This document shows, one piece after another, positions 1 through 5,122 of a stretch of 8,083 bases of DNA. The notes beneath the pieces are model-generated. The model did no database searches, was not told the DNA's origin, and worked only from the letters and a program-made list of their open reading frames with translations. The stretch is from an uncultured Slackia sp. GTDB taxonomy: Bacteria; Actinomycetota; Coriobacteriia; Coriobacteriales; Eggerthellaceae. A program made the translations under genes and the position numbers. Position 1 is the stretch's first letter, and the number at the start of each line of letters is the position of its first letter. The stretch covers positions 1 to 8,083 of the forward strand of contig CALBLG010000033.1 of assembly GCA_937895975.1 (NCBI GenBank), written 5' to 3'.

Positions 1-63
1 TACTGCAGCGCCAGGCTGCGGGAGGACAGGGCGTCGCGCTCATGCAGGGCGTTTTCTTGTTTG

Positions 64-90
64 GGCCCGTTCTGACGAACGGGCCTTTTT
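64..90 (+). terminator. Rightward intrinsic terminator of a gene off the left edge
   Basis: A perfect 9-bp stem (64-72 paired with 77-85, GGCCCGTTC with GAACGGGCC) has a four-base loop and is followed directly by five T residues (86-90). The T tract lies only on the plus-strand side, so it ends a transcript entering from the left. Confidence 0.85.
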
Positions 91-114
91 CATATTGAAA
101 CGACCTGACGCTGC

Positions 115-170
115 GCGGGCGCGTGGCACGCCGCCTCGGCAATGAGCCCGGCGTAGCCGGGCGCGCCCGC
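115..170. repeat. GC-rich nested inverted repeat
   Basis: The outer arms are a perfect 9-bp inverted repeat (115-123 with 162-170, GCGGGCGCG with CGCGCCCGC). Inside is a second perfect 7-bp hairpin with a three-base loop (146-152 with 156-162), sharing one base with the outer right arm. There is no T tract on either side, so it does not look like a terminator. It may be part of a repeated intergenic palindromic element, but copy number cannot be judged from one window. Confidence 0.5.
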
Positions 171-189
171 TCAGGCGCATAGTTTGGGA

Positions 190-216
190 TTGGACATGCC
201 ATGTAGGCATGTCCAA
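190..216. repeat. Perfect 11-bp hairpin
   Basis: TTGGACATGCC (190-200) and GGCATGTCCAA (206-216) are exact reverse complements separated by a five-base loop. There is no adjacent T tract. The perfection of the arms suggests either a repeated palindromic element or a binding or processing site. It belongs to a cluster of hairpins running from 115 to 304. Confidence 0.65.
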
Positions 217-224
217 CGTCGCTC

Positions 225-304
225 GCGTACCGAAGTACGCTTCGCTCCTCCTTCGCGCCGATTCGACGCGCCACACGTCCGCTTTTAGTGCGGATGCGTC
301 GTGG
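225..304. repeat. Cluster of short hairpins
   Basis: Three potential hairpins follow each other: a perfect 6-bp stem with loop CGAA (225-230 with 235-240); a 7-bp stem near 254-270 that has one mismatch on the plus strand but becomes a G-U pair on the minus strand; and a perfect 5-bp stem (278-282 with 290-294) that extends outward through bulges towards 271 and 304. Each is modest alone. Together with the repeats just upstream they form almost 200 bases of consecutive secondary structure. Confidence 0.35.
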
Positions 305-370
305 ATCTTTCCTGCGAGTGGTTATTTCGGAATGCTGTTGGTTAATTCTTTTTCGCTTGGGGCATTTTGA

Positions 371-408
371 AAACAAACGGGGCGAGGCTCTTGTTTGAGC
401 CTCGCCCC
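371..408 (-). terminator. Terminator of homoserine dehydrogenase gene
   Basis: A perfect 12-bp stem (379-390 with 397-408, GGGGCGAGGCTC with GAGCCTCGCCCC) has a six-base loop. Read on the minus strand it is followed by a T-rich tract (GTTTGTTTT, bases 370-378 in complement). It lies about 25 bases past the hom stop codon and clearly ends that leftward transcript. Confidence 0.88.
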
Positions 409-433
409 TTGGTTGATGAGCGTTGTCGGCGGC

Positions 434-1753
434 CTAGTTGTCGAAGGCGCCTTCGGTCCAGGCTTCGATGTCTTCGATGCGGATGATTGACGAGACGGCT
501 CGGATGGAATCGAGCGCCTCGAGGTCGATGCGGGCTTTCTCCATATCGCTCTCTTTTGCGGTGTGCGTCATGTAGATGAGCGTGCAGGTGTCGGTGTCTT
601 CCGATTTCGTTTGGCTGATGTGCGAGATGGAAATGCCATCGTCGGCGAGCACCTTGGTGGTTTCGGCCAACACGCCGAGCTTGTCTTCGACCGTCAGGCG
701 GATGTAATAGCGCGTATGCAGTTCCTCGATTGCGCGGATGGGAAGATTGTGGCCGAAGGGCTCGCTTTCGGGGATAACCTCTTTGCCGTGCGCAATGTGG
801 TCGGCGAGCGACATAACGTCGCCCACAACGGCGCTTGCGGTGGGGTAGGAGCCCGCTCCAGCCCCGTAGAACATGGTTTCGCCTACGGCATCGCCCACGA
901 CGAAGACGGCGTTCATGGCGCCCGAAACGCTCGCCAGCTGATGCGTTGCGGGAATCATGGTGGGGTGCACGCGTACGTCGACTCCCTGGGGCGTGTTGCG
1001 CGCGATAGCAAGGAGCTTAATGGCGTAGCCGAATTCACGCGCCATTTCGATGTCGGTTGCCGAGACATTGCGGATGCCTTGTGTATATACGTCATCGGTG
1101 TTCACGCGCGTGCGGAAGCCGATGGATGCCAGGATAGCGATTTTCGAAGCGGCATCGAAGCCATCAACGTCGGCAGTGGGGTCGGCCTCGGCGTAGCCAA
1201 GCCTTTGCGCGTCGGCCAGAACTTCATCGAAGCCCAGGCCTTCTTGGGCCATGCGAGACAAGATGTAGTTGGTGGTGCCGTTCATGATGCCCGCGATGGT
1301 GAGAATCTCGTTGCCCGCTAAGTCGTGCTCGAGGGTGCTTACTACGGGAATTCCGCCGGCCGCCGCCGCCTCGCATTTGATTTGCACTCCGTTTTCGCTT
1401 GCGAGTTTGGCCAGGTGCTCGACATGGCGGCCAAGCAGAGCCTTGTTCGCCGACACCACATGCTTGCCGTGCGCGAATGCATCTTCGAAAATCTCGGTTG
1501 CGGGGTGCTCGCCGCCAATAAGCTCGATCACGATGTCGATGGACTCATCGCTCGTGACGTCCTGCCAATTCGTGCTGAAGATGTCGGCTATGCCGAGCTT
1601 CTGTGCTTCTCCGTCGCTACGGCTGCAGGCTCGTTTGATTTGAAGGTCGATTCCGTAATGCTCGACGTAATCGTCGTGGTGGCGTTGGATGAGGTGTACG
1701 ACGCCGCCACCGACTGTGCCGAGGCCAATGATTCCGATATTAACGCTGCGCAT
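434..1753 (-). CDS. hom: Homoserine dehydrogenase
   Basis: This 439-residue enzyme (EC 1.1.1.3) reduces aspartate-4-semialdehyde to homoserine with NAD(P)H, in the cytosol, on the branch to threonine and methionine. The N-terminal Rossmann fold shows GLGTVGGG at residues 10-17. The family signature follows: ELIGG (about 77-81), ANKALLG (102-108), EAAAAGGIPV (about 128-137), GIMNGTTNYIL (about 155-165) and LGYAEADPTADVDGFDAASK (185-204). Asp200 and Lys204 match the family's catalytic pair, by my alignment by eye. A C-terminal ACT domain (about 349-426, VEDKLGVLAETTKVLADDGI) suggests allosteric control by an amino acid, usually threonine. The length is normal for the ACT-containing form. The frame runs nine codons further upstream, but the start at 1753 has AGGAG six bases before it and matches the usual family N-terminus. 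The gene follows the channel gene by 119 bases and has its own terminator. Confidence 0.96.
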   Translation of the reverse strand: MRSVNIGIIGLGTVGGGVVHLIQRHHDDYVEHYGIDLQIKRACSRSDGEAQKLGIADIFSTNWQDVTSDESIDIVIELIGGEHPATEIFEDAFAHGKHVVSANKALLGRHVEHLAKLASENGVQIKCEAAAAGGIPVVSTLEHDLAGNEILTIAGIMNGTTNYILSRMAQEGLGFDEVLADAQRLGYAEADPTADVDGFDAASKIAILASIGFRTRVNTDDVYTQGIRNVSATDIEMAREFGYAIKLLAIARNTPQGVDVRVHPTMIPATHQLASVSGAMNAVFVVGDAVGETMFYGAGAGSYPTASAVVGDVMSLADHIAHGKEVIPESEPFGHNLPIRAIEELHTRYYIRLTVEDKLGVLAETTKVLADDGISISHISQTKSEDTDTCTLIYMTHTAKESDMEKARIDLEALDSIRAVSSIIRIEDIEAWTEGAFDN

Positions 1754-1759
1754 ATGCGT

Positions 1760-1764
1760 CTCCT
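1760..1764 (-). promoter_or_regulatory. Ribosome binding site deciding the hom start
   Basis: AGGAG on the minus strand lies six bases before the ATG at 1751-1753. It selects this start over an in-frame start at 1780 that lacks such a site. Confidence 0.8.
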
Positions 1765-1872
1765 GTTCGTTGGCAAGCAAGCTTTCCGGCTATTTTCTCG
1801 CATAAGGCGCGCGCGGCGTGTTGAAATCGGCGAGTATCTGAAAAGCGCGACAAAAGAAGACGGCTGATGGGT

Positions 1873-3441
1873 CTATCGCCTTGGCCGAGGTGCGCGCGTT
1901 TGATGCCACAGGCGCTTGCGGGGAGGGCGTGGCGCTTGCGCCGCGCCTTTCGCGGCGGGATTGGGGCGTGGGGTGTCTTGAGCGAATTTTTGCTTGGGCT
2001 GAGAATGCGGCTCGTCTGCAGGAACGGGGTTGGTTTGCGTCCCTTTGCTGCGGGCGATGCGAAGCTTGATGACCGTTTGGGGGTCGCTACCGTTCTTGAT
2101 GAGTGCTTTGCCTATCGTCGCGACAACGAAATACACGGCTATGGCATCTAGAATGCGGTCGATGAAGAGCGCGATGAGATAGGCAAGCCAGCTTGGGAGG
2201 CCGAGCAAACCAAGGGCTGTGGCGTAGAGCGTTTGGAACGGAGTGACGATGACGCCTTGCTGCAGCAGATGATCGATGGCGAACGACATCGCCGTTTGGA
2301 TGACGGCTATGGTGAAGACGGCCCTGAGCGCCGCAACGTCGTGGCGGGCATGCAGGCGCCATTTCTCGAGAAAATGTCCGTATACGATTACAACCACGGC
2401 GCATTCCGCGTAGAACAGCAGGTTTCCGGCATTCCCGTTGACGAGCGCGAGAACAAGGCTCGTGACAAACCCGACAATAAACCCTGCTGCGGGTTCGAGC
2501 ATGCATGTGGCCAGTGCGGTTCCAGTGGTGTCGAGCCAAACTGGAAAGCCGACAATCGACATGATGCAATACAGGGCCAGCCCGAATGCGGTGTAGGCGG
2601 CCATGTGGGCCGAATATACGGCGACGCGAGGCTGTGAGCGCAGGTACGCTTTCATGCGCGCGACACTGAAAGGCTTGCTGCCGCGGTTTTGGCGTTGCGT
2701 GCTGTCGCTGGTTTCGAAATAGCGCTCGCGGTCGTTCTGCATTTTGCGCAGCTGGTCGAGGAAGCTGCCAGTGATGATGCCTGCGGGCAGTGCGATAACC
2801 AAAATGCCGAATATGGACGAGGCTATGACGATGATTTCGCCTAGCTGGGTTGCGGGGTGAATATCGCCGTAGCCGATGGTGGTAAGCGTGACGGCCGACC
2901 AATACAGCGCGTCGACGAACGTGTCGAAGGTGCCGGGCTCGTTGCAAAACATGATGAGCGCCGTTATGAAGACGTACAGGCAAACCAGCGCGAGCACCGA
3001 GACGAGCGTTTTCTTTTCCGACGCGAACACGTTCGCCACCACGGTGAGCTGACGCGAATATCGCATGACGCGGAAAATGCGCAGGGCGCGTAGGAACATG
3101 AAATTGGCGGGCAGCACGCCGAGCGACGGCAGGATGGCCGCCAAATCGATGATGGCCTGCAGAGTGAAGGGGTATCTGACGAGCGCTTTCCAATCGCTGC
3201 GGCGGCCTTCTTTGATGTCGTGCGTCATCCATCGCAGCAGATAGTCGAAAAACAAGAGATAGACTGAAACCACGTCGAGCGCGGTAATGGCGAAACGCGC
3301 GATTTCTGGCAGACGCTCTATGTGGAACATCAAAGGAACGATACTTGCCAGGGCGACGCCCACTATGAACATGTCGTACAGGCGGCTTGCGCGATCGCCT
3401 TTTCGGGCGATTTGCACTATTTGGAAGATTCTGGTTCTCAT
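1873..3441 (-). CDS. Voltage-gated-type potassium channel fused to an ECF-S-like membrane domain
   Basis: This 522-residue membrane protein starts as a six-helix channel: S1 about 23-40, S2 about 50-70, S3 about 90-108, an arginine-bearing S4 (RALRIFRVMRYSRQ, 118-131), S5 about 144-166, pore helix about 173-186, selectivity filter TTIGYGD (187-193) and S6 about 202-226. The filter marks a K+ channel. Most bacterial relatives end soon after S6 or carry a cytosolic RCK/KTN domain. Here a charged linker (about 227-272) leads to about 175 residues of further hydrophobic helices (276-450). The segments GFPVWLDTTGTALA and LEPAAGFIVGFVTSLV, and the late FIDRILDAIAV, resemble ECF-transporter S components, which bind vitamins or metals. 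The tail (about 455-522) is rich in Pro, Lys and Arg and probably cytosolic. The reading frame extends upstream through the tRNA gene, which cannot be coding, so I use the ATG at 3439-3441. No strong ribosome binding site precedes it. The channel call is secure; the second domain is from pattern only. Confidence 0.88.
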   Translation of the reverse strand: MRTRIFQIVQIARKGDRASRLYDMFIVGVALASIVPLMFHIERLPEIARFAITALDVVSVYLLFFDYLLRWMTHDIKEGRRSDWKALVRYPFTLQAIIDLAAILPSLGVLPANFMFLRALRIFRVMRYSRQLTVVANVFASEKKTLVSVLALVCLYVFITALIMFCNEPGTFDTFVDALYWSAVTLTTIGYGDIHPATQLGEIIVIASSIFGILVIALPAGIITGSFLDQLRKMQNDRERYFETSDSTQRQNRGSKPFSVARMKAYLRSQPRVAVYSAHMAAYTAFGLALYCIMSIVGFPVWLDTTGTALATCMLEPAAGFIVGFVTSLVLALVNGNAGNLLFYAECAVVVIVYGHFLEKWRLHARHDVAALRAVFTIAVIQTAMSFAIDHLLQQGVIVTPFQTLYATALGLLGLPSWLAYLIALFIDRILDAIAVYFVVATIGKALIKNGSDPQTVIKLRIARSKGTQTNPVPADEPHSQPKQKFAQDTPRPNPAAKGAAQAPRPPRKRLWHQTRAPRPRR

Positions 3442-3486
3442 ACGCCGCTTTCGTTGGGTGGGACGTGGCGGTTGTTGCCGAGATTC

Positions 3487-3492
3487 ATTGTA
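3487..3492 (-). promoter_or_regulatory. Candidate -10 box for the channel gene
   Basis: TACAAT on the minus strand lies about 45 bases before the channel start and just past the tRNA terminator, so the channel gene needs a promoter about here. No convincing -35 box is present at the right distance, because that position falls inside the terminator stem. Confidence 0.35.
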
Positions 3493-3502
3493 TCCAAGAA
3501 AT

Positions 3503-3529
3503 AAAAAAGCCAGGGTGAAAACCCTGGCT
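3503..3529 (-). terminator. Terminator of the tRNA-Leu gene
   Basis: A perfect 9-bp stem (3508-3516 with 3521-3529; on the minus strand AGCCAGGGT and ACCCTGGCT) has a four-base loop and is followed on the minus strand by six T residues (3503-3508, the first shared with the stem). It lies about 10 bases past the tRNA 3' end and separates the tRNA transcript from the channel gene. Confidence 0.88.
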
Positions 3530-3539
3530 GTGCACTCGA

Positions 3540-3626
3540 TGGTGCGGGCGAGAGGACTTGAACCTCCATGGGGTTGCCCCCATACGGACCTGAACCGTAC
3601 GCGTCTGCCAATTCCGCCACGCCCGC
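3540..3626 (-). tRNA. tRNA-Leu (anticodon CAG)
   Basis: Read on the minus strand, the 7-bp acceptor stem is GCGGGCG (3620-3626) with CGCCCGC, followed by discriminator A and an encoded CCA (3540-3542). The D arm contains GGCGGAATTGGCAGACGC. The anticodon stem TACGG/CCGTA carries loop TTCAGGT, giving anticodon CAG (3590-3592), which reads the leucine codon CUG. The long variable arm (GGGGGCAACCCC) is typical of class II tRNAs such as leucine, and the T loop is TTCAAGT. The total length with CCA is 87 bases. It stands alone, with its own promoter and terminator. Confidence 0.96.
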
Positions 3627-3651
3627 GTGGCTTCCTGCGAAGCGAGATAGT

Positions 3652-3680
3652 ACTATAAAGGAACTTTCGCGCTTGTGCAA
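3652..3680 (-). promoter_or_regulatory. Promoter of the tRNA-Leu gene
   Basis: On the minus strand, -35 TTGCAC (3675-3680) and -10 TATAGT (3652-3657) are separated by exactly 17 bases and lie about 25 bases before the tRNA 5' end. This is the best sigma-70-type promoter in the window. Confidence 0.85.
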
Positions 3681-3682
3681 GC

Positions 3683-3720
3683 ACTTTCTTCGAAAAAAGT
3701 TGCCAATTTTTGAAGAAAGT
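3683..3720. repeat. AT-rich inverted repeat upstream of the tRNA promoter
   Basis: ACTTTCTTC (3683-3691) and GAAGAAAGT (3712-3720) are exact reverse complements. Inside them, past one unpaired G, A and T runs can extend the stem by about five base pairs. It sits two bases upstream of the tRNA -35 box and 28 bases past the stop of the 68-residue gene. It lacks the GC-rich stem and trailing T tract of a standard terminator. It could be an upstream promoter element, a protein site or a weak transcript end. Confidence 0.5.
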
Positions 3721-3748
3721 TAATCAGTGAGGCGATGACCTGCGAAGA

Positions 3749-3955
3749 CTAGTCCTTATCTTCGTCGTCATCATCGTCGAAGAAGGTGAAATCGTCGTCA
3801 TCGTCTTCGAGTTCGCCGCGATCCTTGAACGTTTGACGCGTGCGCCACTCCATGATGACGCATACGAGAACCGAAATTACGAGGCCGGCAAGCACCAAAA
3901 CGCCCACGCCTGCGAACGATTCAAAGAAGAAATGGTATACGGAATCTAAGCTCAT
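3749..3955 (-). CDS. Small single-pass membrane protein with Asp-rich tail
   Basis: I do not recognise a family for this 68-residue protein. A short N-terminus is followed by one hydrophobic helix (about 15-36, GVGVLVLAGLVISVLVCVIM), a basic stretch (WRTRQTFKDR, 37-46) and an extremely acidic tail: 15 of the last 21 residues are Asp or Glu, in two aspartate clusters around FTFF. The basic residues after the helix suggest an N-out, C-in topology, putting the acidic tail in the cytosol. The ATG at 3955 is preceded by AGGA at a spacing of eight bases, and codon use looks normal, so I think it is real. It is divergent from the kinase operon across a 204-base gap and is followed on the same strand by the tRNA. 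A cation- or protein-binding role for the tail is only a guess. Confidence 0.75.
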   Translation of the reverse strand: MSLDSVYHFFFESFAGVGVLVLAGLVISVLVCVIMEWRTRQTFKDRGELEDDDDDFTFFDDDDDEDKD

Positions 3956-4159
3956 GGCGATCTTCCTAGGTTATGGCTTGAAAAGCGGGTACATTGCGCC
4001 GAGGCGCTTCTGCGATTCTAAACGATTGCGCGCCCAAGTTGCGCGAGACTCGCGTATCTCGTCGAGAAGCGAACAGGCGCCCGCCCGTTGCGATAGTATG
4101 GTGCCTGTATATGTTCAAGAGGAGGGCGTGGCCTTCCTATTTGCAGGGAAGGCGCTCGC
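3956..4159. promoter_or_regulatory. Divergent intergenic region with weak promoter candidates
   Basis: This gap must hold the promoters of the leftward 68-residue gene and the rightward kinase operon. On the minus strand TAGAAT (4015-4020) is a fair -10 box without a clear -35. On the plus strand TTGCGC (3994-3999), a 17-base spacer and TCTAAA (4017-4022) form a weak promoter overlapping it. A short palindrome GCGCCGAGGCGC occupies 3996-4007, inside the plus-strand candidate. I see no tRNA or other RNA gene here. Confidence 0.3.
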
Positions 4160-4163
4160 GTGA
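4098..4163 (+). CDS. Possible leader peptide coupled to the secreted-protein gene
   Basis: An open frame of 21 residues (MVPVYVQEEGVAFLFAGKAL, then A) begins at ATG 4098 and ends with TGA at 4161-4163. Its stop overlaps the GTG start of the next gene as GTGA, the arrangement used for translational coupling. No ribosome binding site precedes 4098, and the frame stays open further upstream. A strong AGGAGG (4120-4125) is too close to the in-frame GTG at 4128 to serve it well. It may simply be leader RNA. Confidence 0.2.
   Translation: MVPVYVQEEGVAFLFAGKALA
4131..4153 (+). promoter_or_regulatory. Hairpin covering the ribosome binding site of the next gene
   Basis: GCCTTCC (4131-4137) and GGAAGGC (4147-4153) are exact reverse complements with a nine-base loop. 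The right arm contains most of the GGGAAGG that would serve the GTG at 4160 with a seven-base spacer. Folded RNA would hide the ribosome binding site. Confidence 0.45.
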
Positions 4164-5122
4164 AATTTTCAGGGAGGGTGTTGCGCGCGAACACGCGGCG
4201 TGGACTGCTTTTGTCGCCTGCGCGTGCGAGCCTCTCGGCGTTTGCTTTCGCGATGCTTCTTTTGAGCGCCGGCGTGTATGCCACATCGCTGCCGGCGTTG
4301 GCGCAGCGCGTTATGCCCCATCCCACATATAAAGCGGCCACCGTCCAGCCCGCGACGGCGGCGGCCGATGTCGCCCGGTCGCTTTTGGGGTCTGGCTCAT
4401 CCGATGGTGGGCGCGATGCTCAGGTGGTAGCCGACGAGGCGCAAAGCGCTGGATCACGCCCATCGTTGCTGTCGTCTTCGGGGCTTTTGGGGTCGACGGT
4501 TGCGTCGACGGCGACGGTCGTGCAGCGCGCGGCCGACGAGGAAAAAGCTGCGAGCGCGGCTTCGGAAGCTGGGTCGGCGGAATCGGCGGCCTCTTCGGGC
4601 GCGACCTCTTCTGCGGGCGGCTCGTCTGAATCGTCGGGGCAGTCGGGCGATACGTCGCAGCCTTCCGGCTCTGCCTCATCTAGCGCGAACGGCTCCGCGG
4701 GCTCGTCGTTGTCCTCGGCTCAGGAATCGGAGTTCCGCAATGTTTTGGTGCGGTGCTTCAATGCGCTTGTCGAGGTTTCGGGGAGCGTGCGCGAATCGTA
4801 TGGGCGGCTTTCCGTATGCGCGAACACGGGAGATTTCAGCGATGCGGCCTCATGGTATTCGGCGTCGCTTTCCTATGACGGAACCATCGATTCGGTGAAG
4901 GCGTCGCTCAACCGCACGGTGTCTACGGCGGAGCAGTCGAAATACTACGCCGCATGGACCGAATTGCAGCTTGCGACCAATGATTTGGGACGCGCTTCGG
5001 CCGAGACGGTTGAGTGCTGGCGCCAGGCGACGAGCACGGGGTCGGCTACGGCCGCCGTTTCGGCGCCGGGATATTACGAGAGCTACCGCATCCACGAAAA
5101 CAATGCGAGGAGCCTGCTATGA
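4160..5122 (+). CDS. Secreted or membrane-anchored protein with Ser/Ala/Gly-rich linker
   Basis: I do not recognise a family for this 320-residue protein. The N-terminus has a basic region followed by a hydrophobic helix (about 25-40) and ALA-Q at 46-49, a good signal-peptidase I site; it could also stay as an anchor. There is no lipobox cysteine. Residues about 60-185 are low-complexity Ser/Ala/Gly with some Asp and Glu, like a spacer through the cell wall. Residues about 186-295 look like a compact, mostly helical domain with three cysteines (199, 220, 286). The start is GTG 4160, with GGGAAGG seven bases before it inside a hairpin; GTG 4178 and TTG 4181, just after another GGGAGG, are alternatives but would shorten the signal peptide. 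The gene ends in a four-base ATGA overlap with the kinase gene, which suggests an extracellular partner or sensor for that kinase. Confidence 0.8.
   Translation: MKFSGRVLRANTRRGLLLSPARASLSAFAFAMLLLSAGVYATSLPALAQRVMPHPTYKAATVQPATAAADVARSLLGSGSSDGGRDAQVVADEAQSAGSRPSLLSSSGLLGSTVASTATVVQRAADEEKAASAASEAGSAESAASSGATSSAGGSSESSGQSGDTSQPSGSASSSANGSAGSSLSSAQESEFRNVLVRCFNALVEVSGSVRESYGRLSVCANTGDFSDAASWYSASLSYDGTIDSVKASLNRTVSTAEQSKYYAAWTELQLATNDLGRASAETVECWRQATSTGSATAAVSAPGYYESYRIHENNARSLL
5107..5112 (+). promoter_or_regulatory. Ribosome binding site deciding the kinase start
   Basis: GAGGAG lies six bases before ATG 5119. The frame is open back to a GTG at 5014, deep inside the previous gene, but this site and the ATGA overlap favour 5119. 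Confidence 0.85.

Larger units (their letters stand above)
1..433. other. Intergenic region with no supported gene
   Basis: I see no convincing coding region here on either strand. Bases 1-63 are presumably the 3' end of a gene or RNA lying off the left edge, because a rightward terminator follows directly. The frames open there give unconvincing peptides that stop inside or just after the terminator hairpin, so I do not name the upstream gene. The rest holds several inverted repeats (about 115-304), an AT-richer stretch (about 305-370) with nothing recognisable, and the terminator of the homoserine dehydrogenase gene. Confidence 0.6.

Noticed and set aside
1..98. 3' end of a coding gene at the left edge
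   Set aside because: The open frames stop inside or just after the terminator hairpin and give unconvincing peptides; an RNA gene end is equally possible.
115..304. CRISPR array
   Set aside because: The repeats are inverted and different from each other, with no regular direct repeats or spacers.
563..1867. Long plus-strand open frames opposite homoserine dehydrogenase
   Set aside because: They are shadows of the GC-rich hom gene; the translations show no domain.
1754..1872. Promoter for hom between the channel and hom genes
   Set aside because: TTGTCG, GATACT and TATGCG occur, but no pair has an acceptable spacing; hom may be read through from the channel gene.
2087..3232. Long minus-strand frame within the channel gene
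   Set aside because: It is very rich in Arg and His, a typical frame-shifted shadow of the channel gene.
3442..3684. N-terminal extension of the channel protein by 81 codons
   Set aside because: The extension is read through the tRNA-Leu gene, its promoter and its terminator, so it is an accidental open frame.
3990..4100. A second tRNA or small RNA in the divergent gap
   Set aside because: No T-loop consensus, acceptor stem or strong fold was found.
5014..5118. Longer kinase start at GTG 5014
   Set aside because: It would overlap the previous gene by over 100 bases, whereas ATG 5119 has an ideal ribosome binding site and a four-base overlap.
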